DNA of 64,000 bases from Mytilus edulis (taxonomy: Eukaryota > Mollusca > Bivalvia > Mytilida > Mytilidae). Position numbers and translations under genes: made by a program. The notes beneath the pieces were generated by a model, which did no database searches, was not told the origin of the DNA, and was given only the letters and a program-made list of their open reading frames with translations. Shown here piece after piece: positions 1 through 10,910 of the stretch (position 1 is the stretch's first letter; each line of letters starts with the position of its first letter). The DNA is taken from NCBI RefSeq assembly GCF_963676685.1, contig NC_092354.1, positions 16,870,746 to 16,934,745 of the forward strand, given 5' to 3'.

Positions 1-984
1 TCAGGTGAAGATCTATCTGCCCTGAAATTTTCATATGAATCGGACAACCCGTTGTTGGGTTGCTGTCCCTGAATTGGTAATTTTAAGGAAATTTTGCTGT
101 TTTTGGTTATTATCTTAAATATTATTATAGATAGAGATAAACTGTAAACAGCAATAATGTTCAGCAAAGTAAGATTTACAAATAAGTCTAGTGACTGAAA
201 TGGTCAGTTGACCCCTTTAGGAGTTATTGCCCTTTATAGTAAATTTTTAACCATTTTTCGTAAATCTTAGTTATCTTTTACAAAACATGCAAAAATCTTC
301 TCCTCTGAAACTACTGGGCCAAATTAATCCAAACTTGGCCACAATCATCTTTGGGGGTATCTAGTTTAAAAAATGTGTTCGGTGACCCGGCCATCAAATC
401 AAGACGGCCGCCACGGCTTAAAATAGAACATAGGGATAAAATGCAGTTTTTGGCTTATAACTCAAAAACCAAAGCGTTTAGAGCAAATCTGACCAGGTAA
501 AATTGTTTATCAGGTCAAGATCTATCTGCCCTGATATTTTCAGATGAATCGGACAACCTGTTGTTGGGTTGCTGCCCCTGAATCGGTAATTTTAAGGAAA
601 TTTTGCTGTTTTTGGTTATCTTGAATATTATCATAGATAGAGATAAACTGTAAACAGCAATAATGTTCGGCAAAGTAAGATTTACAAATAAGTCAACATA
701 ACCGAAATGGTCAATTGACCCCTTAAGGAGTTATTGTCCTTTATAGTCAATTTTTAACTATTTTCATAAAATTTGTAAATTTTTATTAACATTTTCCACT
801 GAAACTACTGGGCCAAGTTCATTATAGATAGAGATAATTGTAAGCAGCAAGACTGTTTAGTAAAGTAAGATGTACAAACACATCACCATCACCAAAACAC
901 AATTTTGTCATGAATCCATCTGCTTCCTTTGTTTAATATTCACATAGACCAAGGTGAGCGACACAGGCTCTTTAGAGCCTCTAG
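1..984 (+). repeat. Tandem-core repeat, AGCTCACC family (core type a), 3' part
   Basis: Two core units of roughly 0.5 kb run in tandem (the motif GATCTATCTGCCCTG recurs near 9 and 518). They are followed by the family tail with the hairpin AGGCTC-TTTA-GAGCCT ending in CTAG at 981-984, then TT. The head lies outside the window. The same family is complete at 32417-34212. No protein is encoded; open frames here are repeat noise. Confidence 0.85.
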
Positions 985-1210
985 TTGAGTTATGCCCCTT
1001 TACAAATAGAAAAATGCTGAATTTTTCGTGTCCGTTCTCTAACTTAGGTTTGCCTCAACCAAATGTCACGAAACACCATACTTATTTATACCACAAGTAC
1101 AAATTTCGGTAGAGTATTTTTTAACGATCATGATTTAAGTCCCTTTACAACTTTATATGATTTGCAAGCGGTGGCATCATCTGTGTCCCATCCATGGACA
1201 CATTCCCCAT
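985..1210 (+). repeat. Interspersed repeat (GAGTTATGCCCCTTTA family), fragment
   Basis: It begins right after the CTAGTT end of the preceding element. Similar wording ('TTTGCCTCAACCAAATGT', 'ACCACAA', 'GAGTTATGCCCC') recurs at 13720-13990 and 34950-35215, so this is an interspersed repeat and not a gene. A weak copy of the 'GAGACAACTATCC' short repeat follows at about 1265-1345. Confidence 0.6.
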
Positions 1211-1399
1211 TTATTTGGGCCCATTTTTCTCTATTCTTTATATTCTTTGCCCATTATTCTTTATGGTCAAGGAGACAACTATCCACCAGAAATCAAATGG
1301 TCAAGATAAAAGCATTTATAGGTAACTGTACGACGACCTTTAACAATAAGAAAGAAAAAAAAAGAAAAAAGAAAGAAAAATGTGAATTAATTCAATCAA

Positions 1400-2505
1400 T
1401 TAACTAACGACCAAATTTATACAATATAATTTACAAAAGAACCAACGACAAACGCTTTATTACAGGCCCTTGACTTGGGACAGACTAATCAATATGTAGC
1501 GGTGTTAAACATGTTGCATAGCACTAAATCCTTCCCTATCCAGGGACATTGGTGGTACATCACATCAGACAAACAAACTGTTAAAATCAGTTGCAGTATA
1601 AATCGGTATATGCTCAAATAAACCAACTAACATAAAAACAGTAGACACTAAGGGACAACATCAAAAGATCAATGTAAGATAAAAAAAAACTTAATTCAAA
1701 TAGTTTGGAGGTAGGGTTGAACTGCTGCAAGATTTGCTTATCCAACATTGATTTTTACATATATCCATATGGGTCAATCAATTTTTACCAAATTAAGTTA
1801 AAGAGGGGGAGGGCTGGGGGATAATTAAAAAACTATATGAATTAAGTTTTTTTTATCCTTCATTGAACTTTTGATGTGGTCCATAAGTACCGATATGAGA
1901 GTAGCAGCAGTTACTAAAAGATATTTGAAATTTAATCACTTACAACCAATAAAAATAATCATGTTTTCTCGGACAAAAGTATCAACCAAGGCACATCATA
2001 CGGATTTAGTATGAGGACGTCATAAACGGTCTGAAAAATGCATGACTGTGCAATGACACCCATTTTCCAGGGACATCCTTATTGTATACTCTTGATGATG
2101 GTTGATTATCTATTGCATGACCTATTGTATTAATTGTCGTCATCCTGATCATGTATGAAATGTTTGCCACTGGACGTTACGCAAAAACAATCAATCAATC
2201 AATCAAATACAATGACTGACTTTATGTCATTACGAATGTATGGTTATACCAATCGATATTACTAGAACAACGAGCGAGTTTCAATTTGTTAGCCGATCGG
2301 CATTACGTAAAAACAATGACGTATAACTAACATACGTCCTTGGTAAAAACGACAAATCAAATAATTCAACTGTATAAACAACTAAATAGGAGAGCCGGCC
2401 TTAATTTTAATACTCTTTTTAAAAAAATCTTAATTTGAAAATTAAAAAATACTAAATTACGAAAAGGGTACTAGTATATACATTCTTTCATAAAATATTT
2501 TTGTA
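1400..2505. other. No gene recognised
   Basis: AT-rich sequence with no long open frame and no recognisable repeat except a short (ATCA)n tract near 2190-2205. Nothing else is supported here. Confidence 0.5.
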
Positions 2506-2694
2506 CTAAAATATAGAAGCGAAAACCCTCATCCGAGCGAAAAATTTCTGTGTTGAAGACCCATTGACGGCCTTGTGCTGTTTTCTGCTCTTTGGTCGGT
2601 TTGTTGTCTCTTTGACACGATCCTCGTTTCCATTCTCCTCAATTTTGGAAATGCAAAAAGGGTTATTGAATACTATGTATATCTTGTAGTGCAA
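2506..2694 (-). repeat. Short interspersed repeat, second family, minus orientation
   Basis: Read on the minus strand, the text (GGAAA...GTG/GAACGAGG, GTCAAAGAGACAACA, CCAAAGAGCAGA, GGGTCTTCAA, GCGAGAAA) matches a plus-strand copy at about 20650-20790. The small open frame over it is a by-product of the repeat. Confidence 0.6.
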
Positions 2695-2774
2695 ATGAAT
2701 TACAATCCAGGCAATAGATAAGTACTAGGTGTTTAAATTGAGCCACGGATCCCGCGATGTCGCAAGTGTAATCT

Positions 2775-2931
2775 CAGTGGCGGATCAGGGGGGGGGGGAG
2801 GGGCGGGGGACCTGGGGTTGGAACCCCCCTTTTTTTGGACGATCAATGCATTTGAATGAGAGCATAGAGTTGGAACCCCCTTTACTCTGGGTTGGGAACC
2901 CCCCTTTTAAAAGTGGCTGGATCCGCCCCTG
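2775..2931. mobile_element. MITE, CAGTGGCGGATC family, copy 1
   Basis: A 157-bp element with inverted ends CAGTGGCGGATC / GGATCCGCCCCTG and G/C-run internal sequence. It is flanked on both sides by the direct repeat AATCT (2770-2774 and 2932-2936), a 5-bp target-site duplication. A second copy at 30455-30621 is flanked by TTGCA, confirming both boundaries and duplication length. It is non-coding; the autonomous partner is not in the window. Confidence 0.85.
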
Positions 2932-3111
2932 AATCTAGTTGTATGATACTATTTAACATGTATATCGTTCGTTTTTACCTGCTCGAAACTTGAACAAATT
3001 ATGAACAGTAATAGCAAAATACTTAAGTAAGGGATATTTTAATCACTTATTTCAGAACCGTTTCTTAATTCCCTGAAAAAGTACATACACTGGCAATTAT
3101 AACAAAAAAAT

Positions 3112-3942
3112 TGTAAGGGTTCCGCGGAACCCAGTGTCTCGCCTACTTTTGCTGTTAGTCACAGGCTCAACATAAATGAGGGAAAATATAATAAAAATGT
3201 TCCTCTAGATACTATCTTTTGATTGTAAGAAGCTTCTGTCAAAGTTTGGTAAAATTCCAGGATAGTTTATGTATCTAATAAATGTGTTAAAAACTTTGCC
3301 TGCAGACTACAAGTAGTGTTAACTGGAAGAAAAACTAAGTCTATTTATAAGTAGAATATAGAAAAACAGGAACGAAATTTTAACAAAATTTTCTTCTTGA
3401 TACTAGCTTTTGATCATAAACAAGCTTCTGTCCAAGTTTGGTACAAATCTAGGATAGTTTAAAAAATTATTAAAATTTTAAAAACTTTAACCACAGAGTG
3501 AATGTAATGTTTCCTGGCAGAAAAATTAAGTCCATTTATAAGTAAAATACGGAAAAACAGGAATTAATTTTTACCAAAATTTACTTCTTGATACTATCCG
3601 GCTTATGATCATAAACCAGCTTCTGTCCAAGTTTAATAAAAATCCAGGATAGTTTAAGAAAGTTATTAGAATTTTAAAAACTTTAACCCTAGAGTGAATG
3701 TTATGTTAACTGGCAGAAAAAAACTAAGTCCATTTATAAGTAAAATACGGAAAAACAGGATATTTTTTTCACAAAATTTACTTCTGGATACTAACTAAGG
3801 ATCATAAACAAGCTTCTGTCCAAGTTTGGTAGAAATCCAGGATAGTTTAAGAAAGTTATTAAAATTTCAAAAACTTTAACCACAGAGTGAATATAACGAT
3901 GACGCAGACGACGGAATGTAGGATCGCTAAGTCTCGCTTTTT
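3112..3942 (+). mobile_element. Hairpin-headed tandem-core element, GTAAGGGTTCCGCGG family
   Basis: The head contains the perfect palindrome GGGTTCCGCGGAACCC (about 3117-3132) just inside TGTAAG. The core has about four units of roughly 200 bp, each with 'GATACTA', 'CAAGTTTGGT', 'CCAGGATAGTTTA', 'AAAACTTTAACC' and 'AGTCCATTTATAAG'. The tail reads GATCGCTAAGTCTCGC. Truncated copies lie at 15595-15697 and 29765-30172. No coding capacity. The layout parallels the other tandem-core families in this window. Confidence 0.75.
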
Positions 3943-3959
3943 CAACTATATTAAAAACA

Positions 3960-4055
3960 TGTAATCATTGTAAGGTGTACTTGTCCGTCTGGCAGTGTTC
4001 ATCTGATATTGACCTCATTTTCATGGTTCATTGATCAAAATGAATGTTAAGTTTT
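3960..4055 (+). repeat. Fragment of TGTCGAGC-family core
   Basis: Contains the core phrases 'TTGTAAGGTGTACTTGTC', 'GACCTCATTTTCATGGTTCA' and 'GTTAAGTTTT' found in the full copies at 35486, 37316 and 51558. Only one unit is left, lacking head and tail. Confidence 0.7.
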
Positions 4056-4104
4056 CCTGGTTTAGAAAAGAGAATAGTTGTTTGTTAAAATGTCAAGAAA
4101 AGAG

Positions 4105-4365
4105 AAAATGGGTTGTTAAAATATAAAGAATAGAAAATGATGGAGTGCTAAAATATAAAGAATAGAAAATGATGGAGTGCTAAAATATAAAGAATAGAAA
4201 ATGATGGAGTGCTAAGATATAAAGAATAGAAAATGATGGAGTGCTAAAATATAAAGAATAGAAAATGATGGAGTGCTAAAATATAAAGAATAGAAAATGA
4301 TGGAGTGCTAAAATATAAAGAATAGAAAATGATGGAGTGCTAAGATATAAAGAATAGAGAATAAC
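4105..4365 (+). repeat. 32-bp minisatellite, about 8 copies
   Basis: Head-to-tail units of the form ATATAAAGAATAGAAAATGA followed by TGGAGTGCTAAA. Copies are nearly identical, with an A/G variant (CTAAA or CTAAG) in some, which points to recent homogenisation. No stable coding frame. Confidence 0.95.
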
Positions 4366-4554
4366 ATGAATCCTTAAACACAGCAGAACATTTAAAATTT
4401 ACCTTTCACAGATTTTTTTCTCTTTCGGAAATTGTTAAAATTGATATGTGAGGCTCCACGCTAAAGGAGTGAACAATAATGTTAAGGGAAATGTGAGAAC
4501 GAGATCATATGATTTATTATTCATGTATTAGTATCTGTCATATTAATTAATGTT

Positions 4555-5840
4555 TGTAAAACGAATCTTCCTCCAATGAAAGAGGAGCTCATAATTAGAG
4601 TGTCATGTTTTGAGTCAATATTTAGTAAAAATAATAGTGATTATAATAGAACATACAGACGCACAGAAATGATTCAAGCAGTATCACTTATGACTACGGG
4701 TTATGAATGTGATTTTAATAAGAGTATTGCTACACGTTTGTCATGTTAATCATGTTAATTGAGTATTGTCTTGGTTTCGGTATTCCGTCTTAATATTGGC
4801 ATGATTGGCTGTGAATATAAAACACTAGAACACACCCGTGATATCGCGGGTCCGTGACTGAATTAAAGTATATAACTTTGCGCAAGCCTTATTTTAGTAT
4901 TAGTATTGTCATCTGATAAAGTCATGCCGATTATAAGAAACACAGTTTTCTCTGTTTTCAAATCTTTCTGTTTGAACCCATGGAACTGGAACTTATCAAT
5001 TATTGGTAATATTAATTATTTGGAAAACAAAAGGTCCTGGAATGGAGTATTTTTTAATCAACAGCATTGTCCTATATTAGTTATAAATAAAGTTGAATTC
5101 TTTGATTCGCTGTTTTACGTCATGCCCGCTAACAAATTGAAAACTGTACCTATACGCCTTATTTTTAGTCCAGATGTTTAGTATTCGTATTGTTATCTTA
5201 GAAAGTCTTACTGATTAAAATACTACAATTCAGTAGTGTCAATCCTGTGATTATGACCCGTGTATATTGCATATTAATCCTGAATACACCGTTTGGTGGT
5301 GCGCCTGTCAGATGCGGAACGTACAGATGTGGTAATAGGTAACAAGTGAATATATTATTGGTATCGGTATCGGACTCGATCCGGAACTTCTTAATTATTG
5401 GCAATATTAATTACGTGGAAAACAAAAGGGCCTGGAGTGGTGTAATTTTTAATCTACACCTTTGTACTATATTAGTTATATATAAAGTTGAATTCTTTGA
5501 TTCGTCGTTTTTACGTGATGACGGCTGACAAATTGGACCTCGTAATTTTAGTATTATAGATATATACACAAACAGATAGATACAATATATAGGCCGCAGG
5601 TAGGAGTCAATTGCAATTTGTAAAACGAATCTTCCTCTAATGAAGGAGGAGCTCATAATTAGAGTGTCATGTTTTTGAGTCAAATTGAATACTCAGTACA
5701 AATAATGTGATAAGTGATTATAATTGGACATACAGACGCACAGAGGTACATGTAGGCAGGTAGGAGTCATTATTGAAACTGTTAAACGAATCTTCCTCTT
5801 AAGACGGAATCACATAATGTAATGTTGGTAATATAACTTG
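4555..5840 (+). repeat. Duplicated interspersed repeat block
   Basis: Two long copies share 'ATTATTGG(T/C)AATATTAATTA', 'GGAAAACAAAAGG', 'TTAGTTATA' and 'AAAGTTGAATTCTTTGATTCG' (4990-5130 and 5392-5530). The phrase 'AAACGAATCTTCCTC' occurs three times (about 4560, 5624, 5784). Short ORFs over the two copies resemble each other, but stops and frame breaks interrupt them and no domain is recognisable. I treat this as repeat DNA of unknown class. Confidence 0.6.
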
Positions 5841-5846
5841 AAATAA

Positions 5847-5960
5847 AGAGATGTGGTATGATTGCCAATGAGACAACTATCCATCATAGATCAAATGAAG
5901 TGGATGTAAGAATTTATAGGCCACCATACGACATTCAACAATGAAAAACCCATATTAGCT
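5847..5960 (+). repeat. Short interspersed repeat fragment (GATGTGGTATGA family)
   Basis: Begins 'AAAGAGATGTGGTATGATTG', continues 'CCAATGAGACAACTATCCA' and 'CATACGACATTCAACAATG'. It is a diverged member of the family seen at 15362, 23024, 29568, 29806 and 56187. Confidence 0.75.
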
Positions 5961-6000
5961 CAACTTATGAAAAGCAGTTTAATCTCATTGATCATAAAGC

Positions 6001-6152
6001 CCGGGTCTGCCAACTCACCCCACTGAGTGAAGACAAAAAAATAAAAATAAACCGTATCATAGTAAATTAAGACCTGCTAACTCGCCCTACTTATGAGTTT
6101 AATCCCTTTGAATAAAGGTCTGCCAACTCGCATCACTTATGAAAAGGAGATT
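6001..6152 (+). repeat. Array of 'CTGCCAACTCGCCCCACTTATG' variants, left block
   Basis: Three imperfect repeats of 'CTGCCAACTC(A/G)CCCCACT' occur before the LINE insertion. Related text resumes on its far side (7018-7110) and appears inverted at 8690-8760 as 'GGGGTGAGTTGGTGAAAAG'. The arrangement suggests motif-array ends of an older element now split by a LINE and a hAT element. Confidence 0.5.
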
Positions 6153-6990
6153 CAGATTCAGATTCAATATTTTATTATAGTCTCACCACATACAAACATA
6201 AAATGAGATTCACATACATAGATTTAAAACATCATTAAAACATTTGCATTGCATGTACCAATCCAGTTAAAAAGATTTATGAGAGACTTTTAAGATATAC
6301 ATTGTACTATATACATATAAATATATTTTTACACATTTATAATTAAAATTCACAATATACATTTTTACTAAATGATAGTAAAACATTTGTTTCATTAAGA
6401 ACTAGTGAAATAAAATACTATTTCTTCTTAATAAAATATTGTTTCAGGTTTTGGCAACTATAGCAGCAACATTGCCATTACTAAATAAAAATATACCAAT
6501 TTTTCATTATCTGATAAAAGGTTAAAATGTTCATTAAAATGTACCGCCTCATGTATCATGATTTGTCTTAAATCCACATATAATGGGCATTTTAAAATGA
6601 CATGTAGTTCATCTTCAACAATAGAGCTGCAGTTAAAACATGTCCTCTCGTGGACTTCTTTCCTTTCATATCTTCCAGGTTCTATTTTTAGTGGAGCTAC
6701 CCCACATCTAAATTTAGCATATGAACTTCTGTTTTTTAATGACATAATATTTTGCAAATAATTTTCAGTACAATAGTTATTTTTAAACAATTTGTAAGTC
6801 CTCAATTTACTTCCCTCTGCATATGCAGCAACTCTTGTACACCAATTTGATTTAAAATTATCAAATACATCTTCCTCAATTTGTTTAATACAATTTTTGT
6901 TCAATACATTTAATTCAAAATTACAATATTGCTCATAATTATAAAGTTTAAAACATTTCTATAACTCTAAAACTCCAGTTTTTAATTTTT
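6153..6990 (-). pseudogene. 5'-truncated non-LTR retrotransposon (LINE) 3' end
   Basis: The minus-strand frame 6904-6458 encodes about 148 residues ending in a Cys-Cys-His-Cys zinc-binding motif (CFNC...ELHVILKC followed by PLY). This motif is typical of the C-terminus of CR1/L2/Jockey-like reverse-transcriptase ORFs. The RT core is absent. The low-coordinate end has a short (TGAATC)n tail, read on the minus strand near 6153-6170, like the tandem-repeat tails of CR1-group LINEs. The insertion interrupts the surrounding 'CTGCCAACTCGCC' repeat. Clade assignment is tentative. Confidence 0.7.
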
Positions 6991-7017
6991 AGGAGAATAA
7001 AATCTTGAAGCATTATT

Positions 7018-7110
7018 GAAGGCTACCAACTCACCTCACTTATGTAAAGGAGTTTTAATCCCGACAAAAAAGGTCTGTTTAATCCATTTGAATATCCAAC
7101 TCGGCCGACT
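7018..7110 (+). repeat. 'CCAACTC(A/G)CC' array, right of LINE
   Basis: Contains 'CTACCAACTCACCTCACTTATG' in pieces and 'ATCCAACTCGGCC', continuing the array that starts at 6001. It supports the LINE at 6153-6990 being a later insertion. Confidence 0.5.
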
Positions 7111-7400
7111 ATTGAAAAAAACCAATTTGAACCGTAATAAATTAAACCAATTACCCATACTTTAGAATTACAATTAATCTGATGAAAACCTAAGAAATGC
7201 TTCTTACTTATTTATACTTTTCAGCCGAAGAGGTAAATACCAGCCTTTCTCGCGTTTCTGTGACCCGGCAAGGCCTTGTGTCAGTAATTACTTGCTGTCG
7301 GACGTACGATGTTATCATTATTACCATTGTTACTCGGACGAGGTGGGATTCGTTGGGATTTTACCCTTTTTATAAGTATAGCGAGTTAGCCATACAAAGT

Positions 7401-8657
7401 CAAGGCCGTAGCTTCCCTTGAGGCAAGTGAGGCAATAAGTGAGGCAATTGCCTCACTAAAATTTCGACACTGATTATTTTTTTTATACATATATATCAAT
7501 ATAATAGTCATTTGTTGTTCTGTCTCAACCTTAATTTCTATATAACTTGTCATCATTCCTTTTAAACTATTCTTCCTGGATATAACCGTGGCTCAGCATC
7601 TCAACGGGTAATGTTTCTCGATAACATTAACCTAGTAATGATAATCATCATGGATCTCTAGTTAAAAACAGGATCTTGCAGAAAAGGAAAAGCTACACTG
7701 AAGGTAAAGAAGGAATAATTCTAATAAACTAGTTTTTTTGTGAACAGAGTCTGAGTATTGCATATAACTTCATTATAACAATCCAAAAACGATAAGTAGA
7801 CTGACAAAATCAAGTACTGGTCTTCGGAAGGGGCAGTGCTGTCTGCGTATTCATTTCACGAACTTTACAGATCTTTACAGATAAATAAAATATAAATAAT
7901 ATGAAACATGCATGGATTAGTTTCTATCCATGTTTCTTTAACCTTAAAAATTGAAAGATAGAATCATATACATTTATCTTATCTCATTCTATCCCTAGTT
8001 TGTCTACGCTTTTGTCAGCATAAAAGCGAGTTTAGTATTTTGTAACTGCAACTGTATGATGGTGCTTACAGGAAAGCTTTAATTCCCTTTTGCAAACAAA
8101 ACTGTCACTTCCGATGCTGCTACCAAATTGCTGGTGGCTGAGAAGGAATTGGAAGAAGACATTGATCATTGTGTTTATGATAATGTGCTTCCTTAAGAAA
8201 CACAGACTGCCCTGAAACGACTGAAAACTTGGAAAAGAGCATGCATGAGTGGCGAGAGATTGTGCGGGCTTGCCATGCTCCATGTTCATCGCGATAAGCA
8301 GACCAAATTATGATTCTGAAACGATTTGACTAAACCGGTCATAGAAAAATTTGGCAAACTCTACTGAATCGATGTTTGTTCTATGTTCTGGCAGCAGACT
8401 CAAATCAGTGATATTTTTAAAAATAAAAATAAATTTAAATAAAGTTGTTAAAAAATTGGTGTTAGTAAAAGTCTTAAAATGTAAAAAAAAATATGTAAAT
8501 AGTGTCTAAATTCAAAACATTATCAAACTCTCCAAAAATGCCTAGAATGCAGGATTTTGCACCATTCATTTCATACCCTCCAAAAAAAATTTTCGCATCG
8601 CTTCGCTCGGCTCAATTATTTTGCCTCACTAAAATAAGATGCCTAGCTACGGCCTTG
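7401..8657 (+). mobile_element. Decayed hAT-type DNA transposon
   Basis: A 1257-bp element with inverted ends CAAGGCCGTAGCT / AGCTACGGCCTTG and the direct repeat AAAGT on both sides (7396-7400 and 8658-8662). Inside is a remnant resembling the C-terminus of a hAT transposase (8206-8313). Upstream in-frame pieces (near 8095-8195) also look transposase-derived but contain stops. Matching direct repeats are only 5 bp, not the usual 8 of hAT, so the terminal target duplication may be eroded. Confidence 0.7.
8206..8313 (+). pseudogene. hAT transposase C-terminal (dimerisation region) remnant
   Basis: The plus-strand frame reads TALKRLKTW, then ERLCGLAMLHVHRD, then a stop. This strongly resembles the hAT C-terminal dimerisation segment (LKRLKTWLRS...RLxGLALLHIHRD). 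A stop lies a few codons upstream of this stretch (codon near 8194) and the rest of the transposase is lost, so it cannot be functional. It identifies the surrounding TIR element as hAT-derived. Confidence 0.75.
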
Positions 8658-8689
8658 AAAGTTAAAAGGGAAAATAACCCTTTTTCGTA

Positions 8690-8765
8690 AATGGGGTGAG
8701 TTGGTGAAAAGTAGGGCGATTCGGTATGGGGCGATTTTGCAGTGTGGCAAGTCTTGCTTTCCTCA
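8690..8765 (-). repeat. 'GGGGCGA(T/C)TTG' array
   Basis: Short array with GGGGTGAGTTGGTGAAAAG, TAGGGCGATTCGG and TGGGGCGATTTTGC. A clearer copy is at 22180-22245 (GTGGGGCGACTTG repeated). Inverted relative to the 6001-6152 array. Confidence 0.5.
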
Positions 8766-9243
8766 TGATAATTTCGGTTTCTTTCCCTCGACTTATTTTC
8801 CCCTTGAAGATAAAGTAACATTTTTGTAAGTTTATAAATAAACAACGCCATATCTTATTTTTTTACTAACTGAATATTGATGAATATACTATATCTGTAA
8901 TCTGTAATCGTAGTTCTGCCAATCAAGGCACACCTCCATTCACACAGAGGAAAATGTCAATACGCAATATCACACAATACAACGCGCATCACTTCATATA
9001 TTAAAATATAAAAAATTTCCGCCATTGAGGATTGAGGCCACCTCAAGAATTTATGTTACATACACAAATAAAACATAAGAAAAATCTTTGATAGAAATAA
9101 AACTAAATGTTCTTTGAATACAAAAACAACTCATTCTGGGACCATGTGTGCCCGTTATGTACTTGCAAGGCCAATCTTTCTGTATACTACACTATTAAGC
9201 AATTAGAAGTTAGATTTTCTACTGCCTTGCTTATCTATATTAG
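8766..9243. other. No gene recognised
   Basis: AT-rich; small open frames lack any recognisable domain and no repeat family is identified. Confidence 0.4.
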
Positions 9244-9560
9244 CTAATAAAGCATAGCGTTTGTTATGCAAATTATAAAGCAACTGTCTACACAGGGGTT
9301 CAAAATGTTACTGGTTTCCTCAAAAACAGCTCTGTTTGCATTAATGTCTACATAACAGAACGGATTGATAATTAGTTGGATAAGATCAATTGGAAACGAA
9401 GTTGCAACTTTGGCTAGGATCAGGCTTCCATTATCTAAGATCTTTGACAAAAGTGGTATTCTTGCCTCTTCTAACTTTTCACACAATAGAATAAAATGTT
9501 CCATCGTTTCTTCAATCTTCAATCTTTGTCGTGATGACAGAGTAATCTCTCTTGTGAATT
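9244..9560 (-). pseudogene. Probable LINE C-terminal fragment
   Basis: The minus-strand frame contains KIEETMEHFILLCEKLEEAR, like the His...Cys half of the LINE C-terminal zinc-binding motif (ETVEHFLLECP). An upstream 'CHHD' lies in another frame next to a duplicated AATCTTC, suggesting a small frame-shifting duplication. Neighbouring clear LINE fragments at 6.2-7.0 and 9.8-10.1 kb support the reading, but the evidence is modest. Confidence 0.45.
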
Positions 9561-9765
9561 ATCCTCTCTTGTAAAATTATTTTCACTAATGTAGTTTCTC
9601 CTTTGTACTTAGATATTGTAGGTGGCGCTTTAAAAATATTATAGAACTATATAAATGTATCAAGTGAACATGGTGAAAAAAAATGGTTAATTAGGTTATT
9701 GGAATGGCATGAAAAATTAAAAAATATTAAAAATTAAAAAGAAATTTGTATTAAATTAAATTATC

Positions 9766-10140
9766 CACTAAAACGGTTTGTTTCCTCTATGTACTCCGCT
9801 AATAGTTGACTGATATTTTCTGCATTTGGCAAATTGATTGTTAATAAATCGTCTAAATCTGTTGGAATTTGTCCTGTTATGAAGTATATTTGATGAAATA
9901 ATTTGTCTCAGGCATCTGAATACAGGTCACATTCAAAAGGGTAGTGTTGTACATTTTCTTTTTCTTTGCAGTGATCACAGGTTTCCGAGTTGATGTGCTG
10001 GTTTATTATAAATTGGTATGCATTTAATTTAGAATAACCTGTTCGTAAACTGTTGATTATGTTGTACATTTTTTTTGACGGGTAGTCTTTTTTTACTTTA
10101 TTTTTATCCGTTTTCATCCGTTTCATCCGCTTCACTACAG
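9766..10140 (-). pseudogene. LINE ORF2 C-terminal fragment with nonsense codon
   Basis: Read on the minus strand, the frame gives LRTGYSKLNAYQF, then a C-x2-C-x8-H-x4-C motif (CDHC...QHYPFEC, then DLYSDA). This is the classical LINE C-terminal zinc-binding region found after the RT domain in many Jockey/CR1-type elements. A TGA follows (minus strand, about 9908-9910), after which the same frame continues about 48 codons to a TAA. The upstream RT core is missing, so this is a 5'-truncated dead copy. Confidence 0.75.
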
Positions 10141-10498
10141 AGTTTACAAGTTGGGCTTATATAATTATTCTTTGAAAATGATGCCTTGTGGGTTTGTAGG
10201 ATATAGTTCCCAGTTGAAATTTTAAGACTACAGGAATTTTTCTGATGTCCTTTAGATTTCCATTAACTGATATAGCTAAAGGATGCCTTTATAAGGATAA
10301 CACCAATGCAGACATGAAAACTGAAAAAACCTTGTTTAGACATATTTGGTATTTTGAGACCGTAAATAACATATTTCCATCAGTCCATTGGATGTAATTG
10401 TTGGATGTGTATACGTACGGATTGATAATTGAGTCTAAGATGCATGATTTTCGTATCAGTTAAAAATCATAGTTATTAATAAGGATCCAAGGTATCAA

Positions 10499-10558
10499 GG
10501 GGTCTAGGTGGCCAAGTGGTCTAAGTACAGTGTAGTTGCTACTGTAATCAGTAGTCAC
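10499..10558 (+). repeat. tRNA-like sequence, 5' half (A box)
   Basis: Contains TGGCCAAGTGG at 10509-10519, a full match to the Pol III A-box pattern (TRGCNNAGYGG), in a context resembling a tRNA-Leu/Ser-type D arm. It ends in AGTAGTCAC (10550-10558), where the minisatellite starts. The matching 3' half with the B box is at 13521-13560. Most likely a tRNA-derived SINE head, not a functional tRNA gene. Confidence 0.5.
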
Positions 10559-10905
10559 ATGTAACCATTGTAACCTTCGTTTCCCATACATGTAACCATT
10601 GCAACCTAATTCTCCATGTATGTAACCATACACCTTATCGCTAATCCCGGCTAACCCGGCCGCTTGAACTTTTGACGTCAACCACAATCACTTTTCCATT
10701 GTGGCATCAGATATTTTGTTTTATGACGTCAAAATTTTACGGGAACCTGTGTGATATCCAGTAATGGCAAACAAATAGCGATAAGGTGTATTGTAACCTG
10801 ATTCTCCATGCATGTAACCATTGTAACCTGATTTCCCATACATGTAACCATTGTAACCTAATTCTCCATGTATGTAACCATTGTAACCTGATTCCCCATG
10901 TATGT
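10559..10905 (+). repeat. 30-bp minisatellite, left segment
   Basis: Units of 'CATGTAACCATTGTAACC' plus a variable 10-12 bp (TTCGTTTCC, TAATTCTC, TGATTTCC). The segment is interrupted by a MITE at 10631-10788 and ends at the element inserted at 10911. It is the same array as 11926-13330. Confidence 0.9.
10631..10788. mobile_element. Tc1/mariner-like MITE inside the minisatellite
   Basis: 158 bp with inverted ends CACCTTATCGCTA / TAGCGATAAGGTG and TA on both sides (10629-10630, 10789-10790), fitting TA-targeting Tc1/mariner-type insertion. It is non-coding and interrupts a 30-bp array unit. Confidence 0.75.
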
Positions 10906-10910
10906 ACATG

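Noticed and set aside
4906..5528. Two similar small proteins (GNINYxENKR) as a tandem gene pair
   Set aside because: Similarity extends into non-coding flanks, frames break, and the whole block looks like duplicated interspersed repeat.
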